Origin: Micromonosporaceae bacterium
GTDB taxonomy: Bacteria > Actinomycetota > Actinomycetes > Mycobacteriales > Micromonosporaceae
DNA: 43,452 nt
Reading direction: 5' to 3'
Assembly: GCA_016926535.1 (NCBI GenBank)
Contig: JAFGOK010000100.1
Location: 1-43,452, forward strand
The notes under the pieces are model-generated. The model searched no databases and was not told where the DNA came from. It was given only the letters and a program-made list of their open reading frames with translations. This document shows, one piece after another, positions 9,717-18,981 of the stretch; positions within the stretch are counted from its first letter, which is position 1, and every line of letters begins with the position of its first letter. The translations under genes and the position numbers were made by a program.

Positions 9717-10406
9717 ATGACCATTCGAGTGCTCATCTGCGACGAGCTGCCGGTTATTAGGGACGGCTTGCGGACGCTGCTCGATTCCGTGTCGTGCATC
9801 GACGTGATCGACACGACCGATGACGGCATGGATGCCATCGCCCTGACGCGGGCCGCACGACCCGATGTCGTGGTCACCGATCTGAACCTGCGGATCATTT
9901 CCGGCCTGGAAATGATCCGCAGACTCGGCAAAGAGGACGCACCGCCCAACTTCGTGGTTTTCACCAGATCCGTCGGCGACGATACGGTCAGCGACGTGCT
10001 GCACGCCGGCGCCAGCTGTCTGTTGGGAAAGGACGCGAGCCCGCAGGAGCTGGTGGACGCGATTCGGGCGGCGGCCGCCGGCCGGACCCTGCTCGCGTCG
10101 GACGTCGTGCAACGTCTGGTCACCTGGTTCCGTGCGCAGTCGGACACCCGGGAGTTCGCGCCGTGCCCGGAGTTGACCGAACTCACTCCGCGGGAGCGGG
10201 ACGTGACCCAGATGGTGGCGTGGGGCATGTCCATCGAGGAGGTTGCCCGCGAGCTGACCATCGGGGTGGCCACGGTCCGTACCCATCTCTACCGGGTGTG
10301 CACCAAGCTCGGCGTGCGCGACCGCGCGCAACTCGTGTCACTGGCCTACCAGTCTGGACTCATCCAGCCGGTGGAACGCACCCGCGGCGGTGAGCGGTCC
10401 CGATAG
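9717..10406 (+). CDS. NarL/FixJ-type response regulator (receiver + LuxR HTH)
   Basis: This 229-aa protein has an N-terminal receiver domain with acidic D9/E10, phospho-acceptor D55 in VVVTDLN, T83 and K105, all in canonical spacing, so it appears able to be phosphorylated. The C-terminal LuxR/NarL helix-turn-helix is LTPRERDVTQMVAWG...VATVRTHLYRVCTKLGV. The ATG at 9717 is chosen over the in-frame start at 9642 because the latter lies in the promoter/operator region. No histidine kinase gene is in the window, so it is an orphan here. It probably controls part of the cluster, perhaps through the repeat in its own leader. Confidence 0.85.
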   Translation: MTIRVLICDELPVIRDGLRTLLDSVSCIDVIDTTDDGMDAIALTRAARPDVVVTDLNLRIISGLEMIRRLGKEDAPPNFVVFTRSVGDDTVSDVLHAGASCLLGKDASPQELVDAIRAAAAGRTLLASDVVQRLVTWFRAQSDTREFAPCPELTELTPRERDVTQMVAWGMSIEEVARELTIGVATVRTHLYRVCTKLGVRDRAQLVSLAYQSGLIQPVERTRGGERSR

Positions 10407-10433
10407 CTGGGGAATCTGCGAACAGGCTGACGC

Positions 10434-11516
10434 TCACCGCGGCTGGGACACTGCCATGACCAAACCTCGCTCGTCGTCATCGGTGACGGCGCGCCTGGCC
10501 GAGTCGAGGCGGGCAGCGCCGGCCAGCCGCCACAGCGCGGCAGGTTCGCCGTACCGATTGGACTCGGCGGCGGCCAGCCGGAAGTACCGGTGCAGACCGA
10601 GTTCCGCCGTCATTGACCATGCTCCGCAGTTCTGCATACACACCCGCACCACGTCGCGCGCGGTCTCGGCGGCCATCGCCAGTGTCACGACCGGTGCGGT
10701 GCCGACCTGATCGTGACCGGCGTCCACCAGCCAGGCCCCCCGGTACACCAAGGCTCTAGTCGCGCGCAGTGCCACCAAGGCACGCGCCAGCGAGAAGGAG
10801 ACGGCCTGCAGGTCACGTAGCGTGGTGTCGAACTGCCGCCGGACACCGGTGTGGCGCACCGTGATCAGGGTTGCGCCGTCGGCGATACCCAGCAGATAGG
10901 CGGCCTGCCGGAGTCGTGCTCGGGCCAGTGGACCCGTGGGCGAGTCGTCCAGCCTCGCCACCACGTCCGTCTCGGCGATCGGGGTGGACGCGAGCTGGAC
11001 GACCGGTGGCCAGCACCCGGTCTCGAGGCTGCGGCCAGGCGCCCCGGGCGGCACCGCAACGAGTGTCGGATGGCCGCCAGCACGAACGGCCACCAAAAGC
11101 GTCCTGGGCTCAGAATCGTCGACGGTGACCGCTCCGGTCAGCTCCCAGCCGCCGGCCCGTGGCGTCGCGATGACACCGGTGCCGATCGGCAGTGCCTCCA
11201 AGCCGGCCAGCGCCGCGCCAGTCGGGAAACCCACATCGGCCGCCATCGCGTCGGCCCGATAGGGGTTGCCGCATGCCGCTCGGCCCAGTTCCTCGCTGAC
11301 CAGCACTCCTGCTGTCAGTCCGAGGTCGAGGCCGCCGGCGGAGCAGGGGCGTTCGAAGTCGGCCGCGCCCAGCTGGTCGAGCATGGCGCGGGCCGGACCG
11401 GAGGCTCCATCGGTCACAGGTGCACCATGCACTTCGAATCGCACAGGCACCCGGGCGAGGGCCGCCCGCAACACCGTGCGCAACTCGTCGATGAGCGGAT
11501 CGGGGGTCAGGTCCAC
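10434..11516 (-). CDS. Acyl-CoA dehydrogenase-like protein 1 (short, divergent)
   Basis: This 360-aa protein is shaped like an acyl-CoA dehydrogenase: an N-terminal helical domain (FERPCSAGGLDLGLTAGVLVSEELGRAACGNPY), a middle beta domain (TGAVTVDDSEPRTLLVAV) and a C-terminal helical domain (RQFDTTLRDLQAVSFSLARALVALRATRAL). The RQFDxxLxxxQAV block is the typical R-Q-F-G/D helix. The usual GTSE or EGTS base region is not evident, so this may be the structural partner of the next gene. Start GTG at 11516, 1 nt after the stop of ACAD 2 and preceded by GGAGAGG. Probable heteromer with ACAD 2, last in the lysX-lysK-NRPS operon. It would reduce the EtfBA encoded at 40-41.7 kb. Confidence 0.75.
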   Translation of the reverse strand: MDLTPDPLIDELRTVLRAALARVPVRFEVHGAPVTDGASGPARAMLDQLGAADFERPCSAGGLDLGLTAGVLVSEELGRAACGNPYRADAMAADVGFPTGAALAGLEALPIGTGVIATPRAGGWELTGAVTVDDSEPRTLLVAVRAGGHPTLVAVPPGAPGRSLETGCWPPVVQLASTPIAETDVVARLDDSPTGPLARARLRQAAYLLGIADGATLITVRHTGVRRQFDTTLRDLQAVSFSLARALVALRATRALVYRGAWLVDAGHDQVGTAPVVTLAMAAETARDVVRVCMQNCGAWSMTAELGLHRYFRLAAAESNRYGEPAALWRLAGAARLDSARRAVTDDDERGLVMAVSQPR

Positions 11517-11517
11517 G

Positions 11518-12672
11518 TCAGCACCTCTCCTGTCCCATTGAGTCGAAGGCGGTGGTGATGATCTTCAACATCACTTCGGAGGTCCCCGCGGACAGGGTCA
11601 GCCCAGGCGCCTCCCGGTATGCGGAGTCCAGAATCACGGCCGCCCTGGTGCGGTTCGCGCGCTGCTCTGGGCTTGGGATGTCAGCGGCCCACAGGGCGAT
11701 GCTCTGGGCGAGTTCACTGCTGTGGTACTTGGCGATGGCGGCGACGACCGGATCTATCCGGTCGGCCGCAAGCCCGGTGAGCACTTCCCAGACCAGGACT
11801 TCGTCGGCCGCGAGCGCGCCGTCCCAGCGACCGATCTGTTCGAGGTAGGCGTCGGGCGGCGCGTCCGGCACCCGCTGGATCAGTGCCTCCAGCGCGGCCT
11901 GCAGCCAGCACTCCGACTTGAGGTGGTGGTCGAGCCCGGTGCGCTCGACGGCCAGGGCCTCGTTGAGTAGCGCCCACCCCTGGTCTCTCAGTCCGAGTAG
12001 GTCGTCAGCTGACACCGGTACCGAATCGAGGTCGACCCGGTGGAACTGCTCATCACTGATACCGGGCATCACCGTCACCGTCACGCCGGGGGCGCCCAAG
12101 TCGATCAGGAACAGGCTGATTCCCTGGTACTTTCCGGCTTCCGGTGTGGTGCGGGCTGCGCAAAGTCCAAGATTGGCGAATCGCGTCTTGAGGTTGAGAA
12201 CCTTGGTGCCAGTGATTCGGTAACCGTCGCCGTCCGGTTCGGCCACGGTGCGCAGCGAGCCGAGATCTGATCCCGCGTCCGGTTCGGTGTAGAGCACCGA
12301 AGCGAAGCGCTCGCCGCGAGCCAGCGCGGGCAGGTGCCGTCGCTTCTGCTCCGCACTTCCGGCCATCAGGAGGAACTGGCCGACGATCTGGATGGTGTTG
12401 ACATGCAACGTGTCTGGCACACCCGCACGCACCAGCTCCTCGGCGACGATCGCGGCATCGGTGAGCGGACGGTCTGCCCCGCCGAATTCGGCTGGCCAGT
12501 GCACGGCGAGCAGTCCGAGATCGCCAAGTAGGCAATACAGCGGCCGGGCGTCCGGCTCGACGCAGTCCGTGGCAGTTACGTCCGCCACCGCGGTACGTAT
12601 CTTGGCAGAGCGGAGCGCCTGCCGCACGTCCGTCCGGAACCGTTGTTGGTCTTCGGTGAAGCCGAACCGCAT
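11518..12672 (-). CDS. Acyl-CoA dehydrogenase-like protein 2
   Basis: This 384-aa flavoprotein is a more typical acyl-CoA dehydrogenase: HWPAEFGGADRPLTDAAIVAEEL, the FAD-binding block YTEPDAGSDLGSLRT, the ITGTKVLNLKTRFA segment and the C-terminal EAPGLTLSAGTSEVMLKII, the usual flavin-contact/base region. It starts at ATG 12672 after GAGGAG, 10 nt downstream of the NRPS stop. ACADs introduce an alpha,beta double bond in an acyl thioester. Here the likely substrate is a residue held on the NRPS carrier domain rather than a fatty acyl-CoA. That could give a dehydroamino acyl unit whose beta carbon accepts the aziridine or amine nitrogen to close the pyrrolidine. This substrate is inference. Confidence 0.82.
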   Translation of the reverse strand: MRFGFTEDQQRFRTDVRQALRSAKIRTAVADVTATDCVEPDARPLYCLLGDLGLLAVHWPAEFGGADRPLTDAAIVAEELVRAGVPDTLHVNTIQIVGQFLLMAGSAEQKRRHLPALARGERFASVLYTEPDAGSDLGSLRTVAEPDGDGYRITGTKVLNLKTRFANLGLCAARTTPEAGKYQGISLFLIDLGAPGVTVTVMPGISDEQFHRVDLDSVPVSADDLLGLRDQGWALLNEALAVERTGLDHHLKSECWLQAALEALIQRVPDAPPDAYLEQIGRWDGALAADEVLVWEVLTGLAADRIDPVVAAIAKYHSSELAQSIALWAADIPSPEQRANRTRAAVILDSAYREAPGLTLSAGTSEVMLKIITTAFDSMGQERC

Positions 12673-12682
12673 GTGCGTCTCC

Positions 12683-15600
12683 TCAGGGAGAGAGTATTTG
12701 TTCGATGGTGGCGACGATCTGGCTCAACGCTGGTTCCGTGAACAGTGTGTAGTGGTCTCCGGGCAGGTCGTTACTCTGGAATGGTCCGGTACACACGGCC
12801 CGCCAGCGCTCTTCCAGGGCGGCGCGGGGCGAGGCGGCCAGCAGAGTGACCGGCCCGCCGTATGGGCCCGACGGGTGATAGCACTGCAACGCCAGCGCGC
12901 AACTCCGGAAGATGGCGTAGCGGTCGGTCAGCTCGGCGTCGCTGAGCTCCAGGTGGACGTCAAGTGACGCCAACGTCTTGCGGAGATCGGTCAGGTCGGC
13001 GGCCGGATCGTCCAGCACCGCGTGTACCGGCCGACCGTTCCGACCCGCGAGTCTTGCGACGTCGTGCACGAATCGTCGCCGCACCGTCAGCTCGTCGAGC
13101 GGGTCGGCGTCGCTGCCGTGTTCGGCGTCCAGCAGCACCACCGGCGGACGGGCGCCGGTGTCCTGCTCCAGCTGCCTGGCGATCTCGAAGGCGAGCACGC
13201 CTCCGTAGGACCAGCCGGTCAGACAGTATGACTCCGGCAGGTCTGTCGCGGCGAGCGTCCGCGCGATCCTGGTGGCCGTCGCCGTCAGACCGTCTCGGGC
13301 AGGTACGGTGGCATCTCGGAGATCGGCGGCGAATCCGGCTACGCCGATATCCGAACGCAGCGCTCTGACCAGCGGGATGTAGCAGAACAGCTCGCCGCCT
13401 GACGGGTGCAGCAGGATCACCCGCGCCGGACTGGGCGATCGCATCAGCACCGGGTCACCGCTGCGTTGTGCGGTGCGTACAGTGTCGATGGCGGCGGCCA
13501 GGTGCGCGACGGTGGGGGAGAGAAAGAAGTCGGTGAGCGTGATTTCCACCCCGAACCTGCGCTTGATTGCCGACATCAACTGGGTGGCCTGCAGACTGTT
13601 TCCTCCTGCCTGGAAGAAGTCGTCGTGCACGCCGAGCCGGTCATTGCGCAGCAGCGGGGAGAGCACGTCGTGCAGCAGCACCCTTTCGGTCGGAGTGCGC
13701 GGCTGGTTGCCTGGCCCGTTGTCCGCCGAGTTCAGGCTCGGCGCGGGCAGTCTGCGCCAGTCGACCTTGCCGCTGCTGGTCAGCGGAAGCTCGGGCAGGA
13801 CGACGAAGTACGACGGAATCATGTATGACGGCAGAAGTGCTCCAAGATGCTTACGCACCTCTGGCAGCTGCTGCTCTGTCACTCCGGTCAGGTAACCAAC
13901 CAGGTGCTTGTCTCCGGCGCCGTCGGTCCACGGTTGCACAGTGACCGACTCGACTCCGGTGACACTGGCCAACGCCGACTCCACCTCGCCGAGCTCAATT
14001 CGCAGACCACGGATCTTGACTTGCTGGTCAATCCGACCGAGGAAGACCAGCCGGCCGTCCGGCAACCGCTTCACCAGGTCGCCGGTCCGGTACAACCGCC
14101 CGGTCGGCGCGGTGCCGAATGGGTCGGCGACGAACTTCTCAGCGGTCAGTTCTGCCCGGTCGAGGTAGCCGCGGGCCAGCCCGGCACCGCCGATCACCAG
14201 TTCGCCCGGTACGCCAATCGGCACCTGGCGGAGGTTGCGGTCCAGCACGTGCGCGACGTGGTTGGCCATCGGCAGGCCGATCGGCGGGGAGGCGTCCCAG
14301 CTGCCTGGACACTCCTCGATGATCATTGTCACAGTGCACTCGGTCGGCCCGTAGCCGTTGAACAGTCGCCGGCCGCGATTCCACCGGTTCACCAGTTCGC
14401 CGCTGAACGCCTCGCCGCCAACGAACGCAATCCGCAACTCGGTGAACTTCTCCGGCGCCAGCAGCGGCATCACCGTCGGCGGCAGATCGATGACGGTGAT
14501 GCGGGCCCGCTCCATCAGCGACTGAAGGCGGTCGATGGATCGTCGCTCGTCGTCGGTGGCCAGGCACAATCGCGCTCCGGTCAGTAACGCGGAGAACGTT
14601 TCGAACACCGAGACGTCGAAGGTGACCGATGCGAACCCGAGCACCCGATCGGCCGGGGTCAAATCGAACAGCTCACGCGTGGAGTCAATGAAGTTGACCA
14701 CGCCACGATGTTCGAGCAGCACGCCCTTTGGCCGGCCGGTGCTGCCGGACGTGTAGATGATGTACGCGACGTCGCCGGGATCGGCGGCGAGCGGAGGGTT
14801 GGCGGTGGGCATCGCCATCAGGTCGGCACGAACGTCGTCCAGCACCACGACCGGTGCCGGGACCGCGTTCAGCGGTCCGGCGACCTCGGCATGCGCGAGC
14901 ACCGCACGCACGCCCGCGTCGCAGACGATTTCGGCGATCCTCATCGGGGGATGCGTCGGATCGAGCGGCACATAGGACGCACCGGTCTTGAGCACCGCGA
15001 GCATTGCCGTTGTCAGGTCCACATTCCTGCGCAGGCACAGCCCGATCCGCGTGCCCGGCGCTGCGCCGTGCTGGCGTAGCAGGGCGGCGAGCCTGTTCGT
15101 CCGAGCGTTGAGCTCTGCGTAGCTGGTCTCGACGCCCTCTACCAGGACCGCGACGCTGTCCGGCGACTCCGCCACCCGCGTCTCGAACTGCTCCACGATG
15201 GTAGTCTCGCGGACCGGACGGACCGGTCCACTGCTGACCCTGGCAAGAAACTCCCTGTCCGCAGGGCCCAGCATGTTCACCGCGGACAGGGGAACGTCCG
15301 GTTCTGCGGTCAGGGAACGCAGCAGTCCGTCGTAGTGCCGGGCAAATCTGGCGATGCTCTCCGCATCGAACAGGTCGGTGTTGTATTCGATCTCCAGCCG
15401 TCCATCGGCGCCGGGAACCGTTGCCGCCCGCACGTTCCAGCTCATGTCGAATCGGGAAACCCCAAGGCTAACCTGCTCCTCTGACGTCACAAGTCCCGGT
15501 AGGCCGGTCGGAGGATCGGCGTCCTGCTGGGTGAACACGATCTGGAAGATCGGCGACCTTGAGGGGTCGCTGGGCGGATCCACCGCGTCGATCAGCTTGT

Positions 15601-16708
15601 CGAATGGCAGATCATCGTGCGCGTGCGCGTCCCGCACCACGTGCTTGACCCGTCCGACCAGCTCGCGGAAGGTCGGATCGCCAGAGACGTCCCCGCGCAG
15701 CACCGCCATGCTGGCGAAGCATCCGATCATCCATGACACGGACTCATGCCGCCGGTTGGCGTCCGGCGAACCGATTACGAGGTCGTCCAGACCGGAGTAG
15801 CGGTGCAGCAGGGTGAAGAACGCGGCGACGAGTACGACAAACGGAGTCGCGCACACCTCGCGGGCCAGATCGTTCGCCTGGGACAGTCCCTGGTGTCCGA
15901 CCGTGAACCGGTCGACGGCTCCGGCCAGGGTCACCGTGTCACCCCGTGCCCGGTCGGTCGGGAACTCCAGCGTCTGCGCGTCTGCCAGGCTTTCCCGCCA
16001 GTGCGCTGCAAGGTTGTCCAGCTCAACGGGGCGAAGCCGATCGCGTTGCCACGCCGCGTAGTCCGGGTACTGCAGCTGAAGCGCAGGCAACTCCGGCTCG
16101 TCGCCGTCGCGCAAAGATCGGTAGATCTCGGCCAGCTCACCAGCCAGCACACCGATGGACCAGCGGTCGAACGTGACCAGGTGCGCATCGAACAGGAACA
16201 GGTGGTCGTCGGACTCCACCTTGATCAAAACCGCACGCCACAGCGGCGCCCTGCTCAGGGCGAAGGGGACTGGGATCCGTTCCGCTGCGAGAATTCGTGC
16301 CGCGGCGAGCCGCTGCTCGTGATGGTCGCCGGCCACCTCGATCAGGGGCAGTTCGACCGAGACCTCGGGGACGACGATTTGCACCGGACCGTCCGCGCGC
16401 TCGACGATTGCGGTCCGCAACGACGCGTACCGGGCCACCACTGCGGTCAGTGCCGAACGCAGCGCGCCCACATCCAGGTCACCCAGCAGCCGGGTGCACC
16501 ACGACGTGTGGTGGGCGGGGCCGTCAGGTGCCATGCGGTTGAGGAACCACCAGGTCAGCTGCTGGTGCGACAGCGGTGCCGGACCGGTGTCTCTGCGTGG
16601 CGTCGGGCCCTGACCGGCCACCTCTTGTGCCCGTGCCCGCAGCTGTGCGAGGAACTGCGTCCGGCGCTCTGCGGGCAGCTCTGCGAGGCGCTGAGTCATG
16701 TCGGTCAT
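12683..16708 (-). CDS. Single-module NRPS: C-A-PCP-TE, with degenerate C-domain active site
   Basis: This 1341-aa protein has four domains. C (about 45-480) has LSHQQLTWWF, QYPDYAAWQ and PSDPSRSPIFQ, but the HHxxxDG motif reads HLVTFDR (176-182), with Leu at the catalytic His. A (about 510-1000) has IIYTSGSTGRPKG, FNGYGPTE, YRTGD and the A10 lysine. Aligned to GrsA, the pocket reads roughly D-V-F-D-F-G-G-V-T-K, not a code I recognise; Asp278 would suit a cationic side chain. PCP (about 1030-1095) has FFQAGGNSLQ. TE (about 1110-1341) has GWSYGG and GDHYTLF. Start ATG overlaps the lysK stop (ATGA). An in-frame TTA lies at the complement of 14585-14587. It probably loads and releases one amino acid on the carrier, possibly the azabicyclic unit. 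Confidence 0.92.
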   Translation of the reverse strand: MTDMTQRLAELPAERRTQFLAQLRARAQEVAGQGPTPRRDTGPAPLSHQQLTWWFLNRMAPDGPAHHTSWCTRLLGDLDVGALRSALTAVVARYASLRTAIVERADGPVQIVVPEVSVELPLIEVAGDHHEQRLAAARILAAERIPVPFALSRAPLWRAVLIKVESDDHLFLFDAHLVTFDRWSIGVLAGELAEIYRSLRDGDEPELPALQLQYPDYAAWQRDRLRPVELDNLAAHWRESLADAQTLEFPTDRARGDTVTLAGAVDRFTVGHQGLSQANDLAREVCATPFVVLVAAFFTLLHRYSGLDDLVIGSPDANRRHESVSWMIGCFASMAVLRGDVSGDPTFRELVGRVKHVVRDAHAHDDLPFDKLIDAVDPPSDPSRSPIFQIVFTQQDADPPTGLPGLVTSEEQVSLGVSRFDMSWNVRAATVPGADGRLEIEYNTDLFDAESIARFARHYDGLLRSLTAEPDVPLSAVNMLGPADREFLARVSSGPVRPVRETTIVEQFETRVAESPDSVAVLVEGVETSYAELNARTNRLAALLRQHGAAPGTRIGLCLRRNVDLTTAMLAVLKTGASYVPLDPTHPPMRIAEIVCDAGVRAVLAHAEVAGPLNAVPAPVVVLDDVRADLMAMPTANPPLAADPGDVAYIIYTSGSTGRPKGVLLEHRGVVNFIDSTRELFDLTPADRVLGFASVTFDVSVFETFSALLTGARLCLATDDERRSIDRLQSLMERARITVIDLPPTVMPLLAPEKFTELRIAFVGGEAFSGELVNRWNRGRRLFNGYGPTECTVTMIIEECPGSWDASPPIGLPMANHVAHVLDRNLRQVPIGVPGELVIGGAGLARGYLDRAELTAEKFVADPFGTAPTGRLYRTGDLVKRLPDGRLVFLGRIDQQVKIRGLRIELGEVESALASVTGVESVTVQPWTDGAGDKHLVGYLTGVTEQQLPEVRKHLGALLPSYMIPSYFVVLPELPLTSSGKVDWRRLPAPSLNSADNGPGNQPRTPTERVLLHDVLSPLLRNDRLGVHDDFFQAGGNSLQATQLMSAIKRRFGVEITLTDFFLSPTVAHLAAAIDTVRTAQRSGDPVLMRSPSPARVILLHPSGGELFCYIPLVRALRSDIGVAGFAADLRDATVPARDGLTATATRIARTLAATDLPESYCLTGWSYGGVLAFEIARQLEQDTGARPPVVLLDAEHGSDADPLDELTVRRRFVHDVARLAGRNGRPVHAVLDDPAADLTDLRKTLASLDVHLELSDAELTDRYAIFRSCALALQCYHPSGPYGGPVTLLAASPRAALEERWRAVCTGPFQSNDLPGDHYTLFTEPALSQIVATIEQILSP

Positions 16709-17829
16709 CGGGAGCCCCTTTCGGGACGCGGCGCACCGATCATTTGGCGGTTCGGGCGAACGGGCAGTTGGGCGAGTTCCGAGATGGCAGTGGACAGCAC
16801 CTCGATGCCGCGCAGATAGTCCGACAGCACGATGTACTCGATGTCGGCGTGATCGAGGTGACTGTCACCTGGGCCGTACGTCGCCATCGGGATGTCCCAG
16901 ACTTCGGCGAGGGTGTTCATGTCCGAGGTGGCTGTCCTCACCAGCGACCGGGGTTGGGCGTGCAACCGCCGGATTCCGGACGTCAGCGCGCGGGCCACCG
17001 GGTTGCTCCGGCTCGCCCGGCACGCCTTCACCGAGTTCAGCACGTCGAGGTCACCCATTGGCAAGCGGCTGCGCAGCATGCGTACCAGTGTTTCGGCGTC
17101 GAACCCCGGCGGAGTCCGAACACTGAGGTCCACCGTTGCCGACGTCAGGTCGGCGTCGAGCCGGCAGAGCGTTGCGCCCGGTCGGGTGAACGTGCGGTGG
17201 CCGACGTCCGGTCCGAGCAGGTCGACCAACGCGGTCCAGGCGGTGACGGCCAGCTCGGATGCTTTTGGCGCCGGGTTGCTCGCGTGGGTGGCAGGGCACT
17301 TGACGGTGTAGCGCAGGTCGAGCTTGCCCCGGTACCCCAGTATCACGCTCGACCAACCGCTCGGCTCGCCGATGATGAGCGCATCCGGCCGGTCGTGGGT
17401 GGACCGGATCTCCATCGCCCCGCGGGATCCCGGCGTCTCCTCCTCGACTACGCCGATGACCACGATCCGCCCGGGGAGGTCGACGGCACCGGCCGTTGCG
17501 CAGATCATCGCCGCGAGCGGCCCCTTCGCGTCCACCGCGCCCCGGCCATAGAGCTTGCCGTCTTCGGAGCGGACCGGGAGCTGGCTTGGGACGGTGTCCA
17601 AATGTCCCAACAGCATCAACGTAGGGCCATCTCCGCGCTCGATCACGCCGATGACGTTGCCGACCACGTCGATGTGTGCTCGGAAACCCAGATCCGTCAT
17701 GGTTTCAACCAGGAAGCCGGCCAGCGCGCGTTCCTGATAGGACGGGGAAGGGATCTCCAGCATGCCACGCAGCAGTCCAACGGCGTACGTGTCGGTGACC
17801 GTGCCGGACGAATTGAAGGCCAGGTTCAT
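16705..17829 (-). CDS. LysK-like M20 metallopeptidase (AmCP product release)
   Basis: This 374-aa M20 family amidohydrolase has GHLDTV (H76, D78), YGRGAVDAKGP (D100), the EEET segment and GEPSGW. The late motif TSDMNTLAEVWDIPMATYGPGDSHLDH is characteristic of LysK, which hydrolyses the amide between the C-terminal glutamate of LysW and the alpha-amino group of its cargo. The start ATG at 17829 overlaps the lysX stop by ATGA, and its own stop overlaps the NRPS start, so release from the carrier and NRPS handling are translationally linked. In this cluster it should free the DADH-derived amino acid from the AmCP. Confidence 0.88.
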   Translation of the reverse strand: MNLAFNSSGTVTDTYAVGLLRGMLEIPSPSYQERALAGFLVETMTDLGFRAHIDVVGNVIGVIERGDGPTLMLLGHLDTVPSQLPVRSEDGKLYGRGAVDAKGPLAAMICATAGAVDLPGRIVVIGVVEEETPGSRGAMEIRSTHDRPDALIIGEPSGWSSVILGYRGKLDLRYTVKCPATHASNPAPKASELAVTAWTALVDLLGPDVGHRTFTRPGATLCRLDADLTSATVDLSVRTPPGFDAETLVRMLRSRLPMGDLDVLNSVKACRASRSNPVARALTSGIRRLHAQPRSLVRTATSDMNTLAEVWDIPMATYGPGDSHLDHADIEYIVLSDYLRGIEVLSTAISELAQLPVRPNRQMIGAPRPERGSR

Positions 17830-18704
17830 CGTTGCGTCCGTTCTACCAGGTACTCCACGATGCGGTCCGCGACATCGACCCGGCCGGCGAGCGCTGCTTG
17901 GAAGCCGGTGAACTCGACCCGGTGGTTGACCTCCAGCACCAGCAGTCGTCCGTCGTGGTCCTCGATCAGGTCGACACCGGCGATGTCCGCGCCGACGGCG
18001 GCGGCAGCATCGATCGACAACTTGGTGATCTCCGGTGTCACCTCGCAGGGCTGGGTCCGCGCACCGAGCGCCACGTTGGTTCGCCACAGTTCCCCGGCTC
18101 GGTAGACGGCGCCCAGCAGGTCACCGCCGACCACAATCACTCTGATGTCCCTGCTGGGCTTGTCGATCAGTTCCTGCACGTATCCGAGGTGCGCCTGCGG
18201 GCCGGGCAGTGCGGCGACGTATTCGAACACACCTTCTGCGGAAGCGCGGTCAAACAGTCGGACCACCAGCCGACCCCAGGAGCCGACCAACGGCTTGACC
18301 ACTGCCGGATAGCCGATGGAGTCCAGCGCTGCCAATGCGGCCTGCGGGGTGAGGCCGAGCGCCGTGCGCGGGGTGGCGATTCCAGCCGCCTGCAGCGCCA
18401 TCGTCGTGCGCCACTTGTCACCGCAAACCTCGGTTGCGTCCGCGTTGTTGACCACCTCGACTCCCGTCGAGGCGAGGCAGCGGGCTGCATACGCCGCGCG
18501 GACCTGCCCGATCTCCCGGTTCAATACGAAATTCCAGGAACGACCAGGCCCTCCGGCCAGGAACCATTGTTGTCGGGTGTCGATGTGGTCGAATGGAATA
18601 TTGCGTCGACCGAGTGCGTCGAACAGTCGTTTCTCATCCGCGCCGATCCGGCTGGCAAGGACGCCTATCCGACCGTCGCCCGGGTGCGTCGGTGTCGCTG
18701 ACAC
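17826..18704 (-). CDS. LysX-like ATP-grasp ligase: attaches amino acid to LysW
   Basis: This 292-aa protein is of the LysX/ArgX family, which joins the alpha-amino group of glutamate or 2-aminoadipate to the C-terminal Glu of LysW using ATP. Characteristic blocks are NFVLNREIGQVRAAYAARCL, the ATP-grasp region YPAVVKPLVGSWGRLV, YVQELIDKPSRDIRVIVVGG, and LVLEVNHRVEFTGFQ near the C terminus. GTG at 18704 is chosen because GGAGG sits 4 nt upstream; the ORF-track start lies 66 nt further out. It begins a coupled operon (lysX-lysK-NRPS-ACADs) and faces the sulfotransferase across a 277-nt divergent region. By analogy with vazabitide biosynthesis the substrate is probably glutamate. Confidence 0.9.
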   Translation of the reverse strand: MSATPTHPGDGRIGVLASRIGADEKRLFDALGRRNIPFDHIDTRQQWFLAGGPGRSWNFVLNREIGQVRAAYAARCLASTGVEVVNNADATEVCGDKWRTTMALQAAGIATPRTALGLTPQAALAALDSIGYPAVVKPLVGSWGRLVVRLFDRASAEGVFEYVAALPGPQAHLGYVQELIDKPSRDIRVIVVGGDLLGAVYRAGELWRTNVALGARTQPCEVTPEITKLSIDAAAAVGADIAGVDLIEDHDGRLLVLEVNHRVEFTGFQAALAGRVDVADRIVEYLVERTQR

Positions 18705-18981
18705 GTGACCTCCGTGGTAGCGCTGCTGATTGACCAGACGGCACAGGTGAATTGCCGTGCTGGACGGCATGGTACGGGGATGTCGACGCCAGGCGCGTCC
18801 GCGACAGGTTCATTGACTGGGACGCATCACGTTGACGCTGTGCTTCGGTGTTGCGTGTTTCGCTTACCCGACCAAGTGTCGTCGATGCCTCGCGCTTGAC
18901 CCGTTTTCGGCCACCTGCCACGGTGATTCTCCGCTCGTTTCGCCCGGCTGCGCCAGCCGCACCAGTGGAAATGGAGAGATC

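Noticed and set aside
16576-18105. 509-aa plus-strand ORF
   Set aside because: Antisense of the LysK-like gene, which carries the full M20 motif set.
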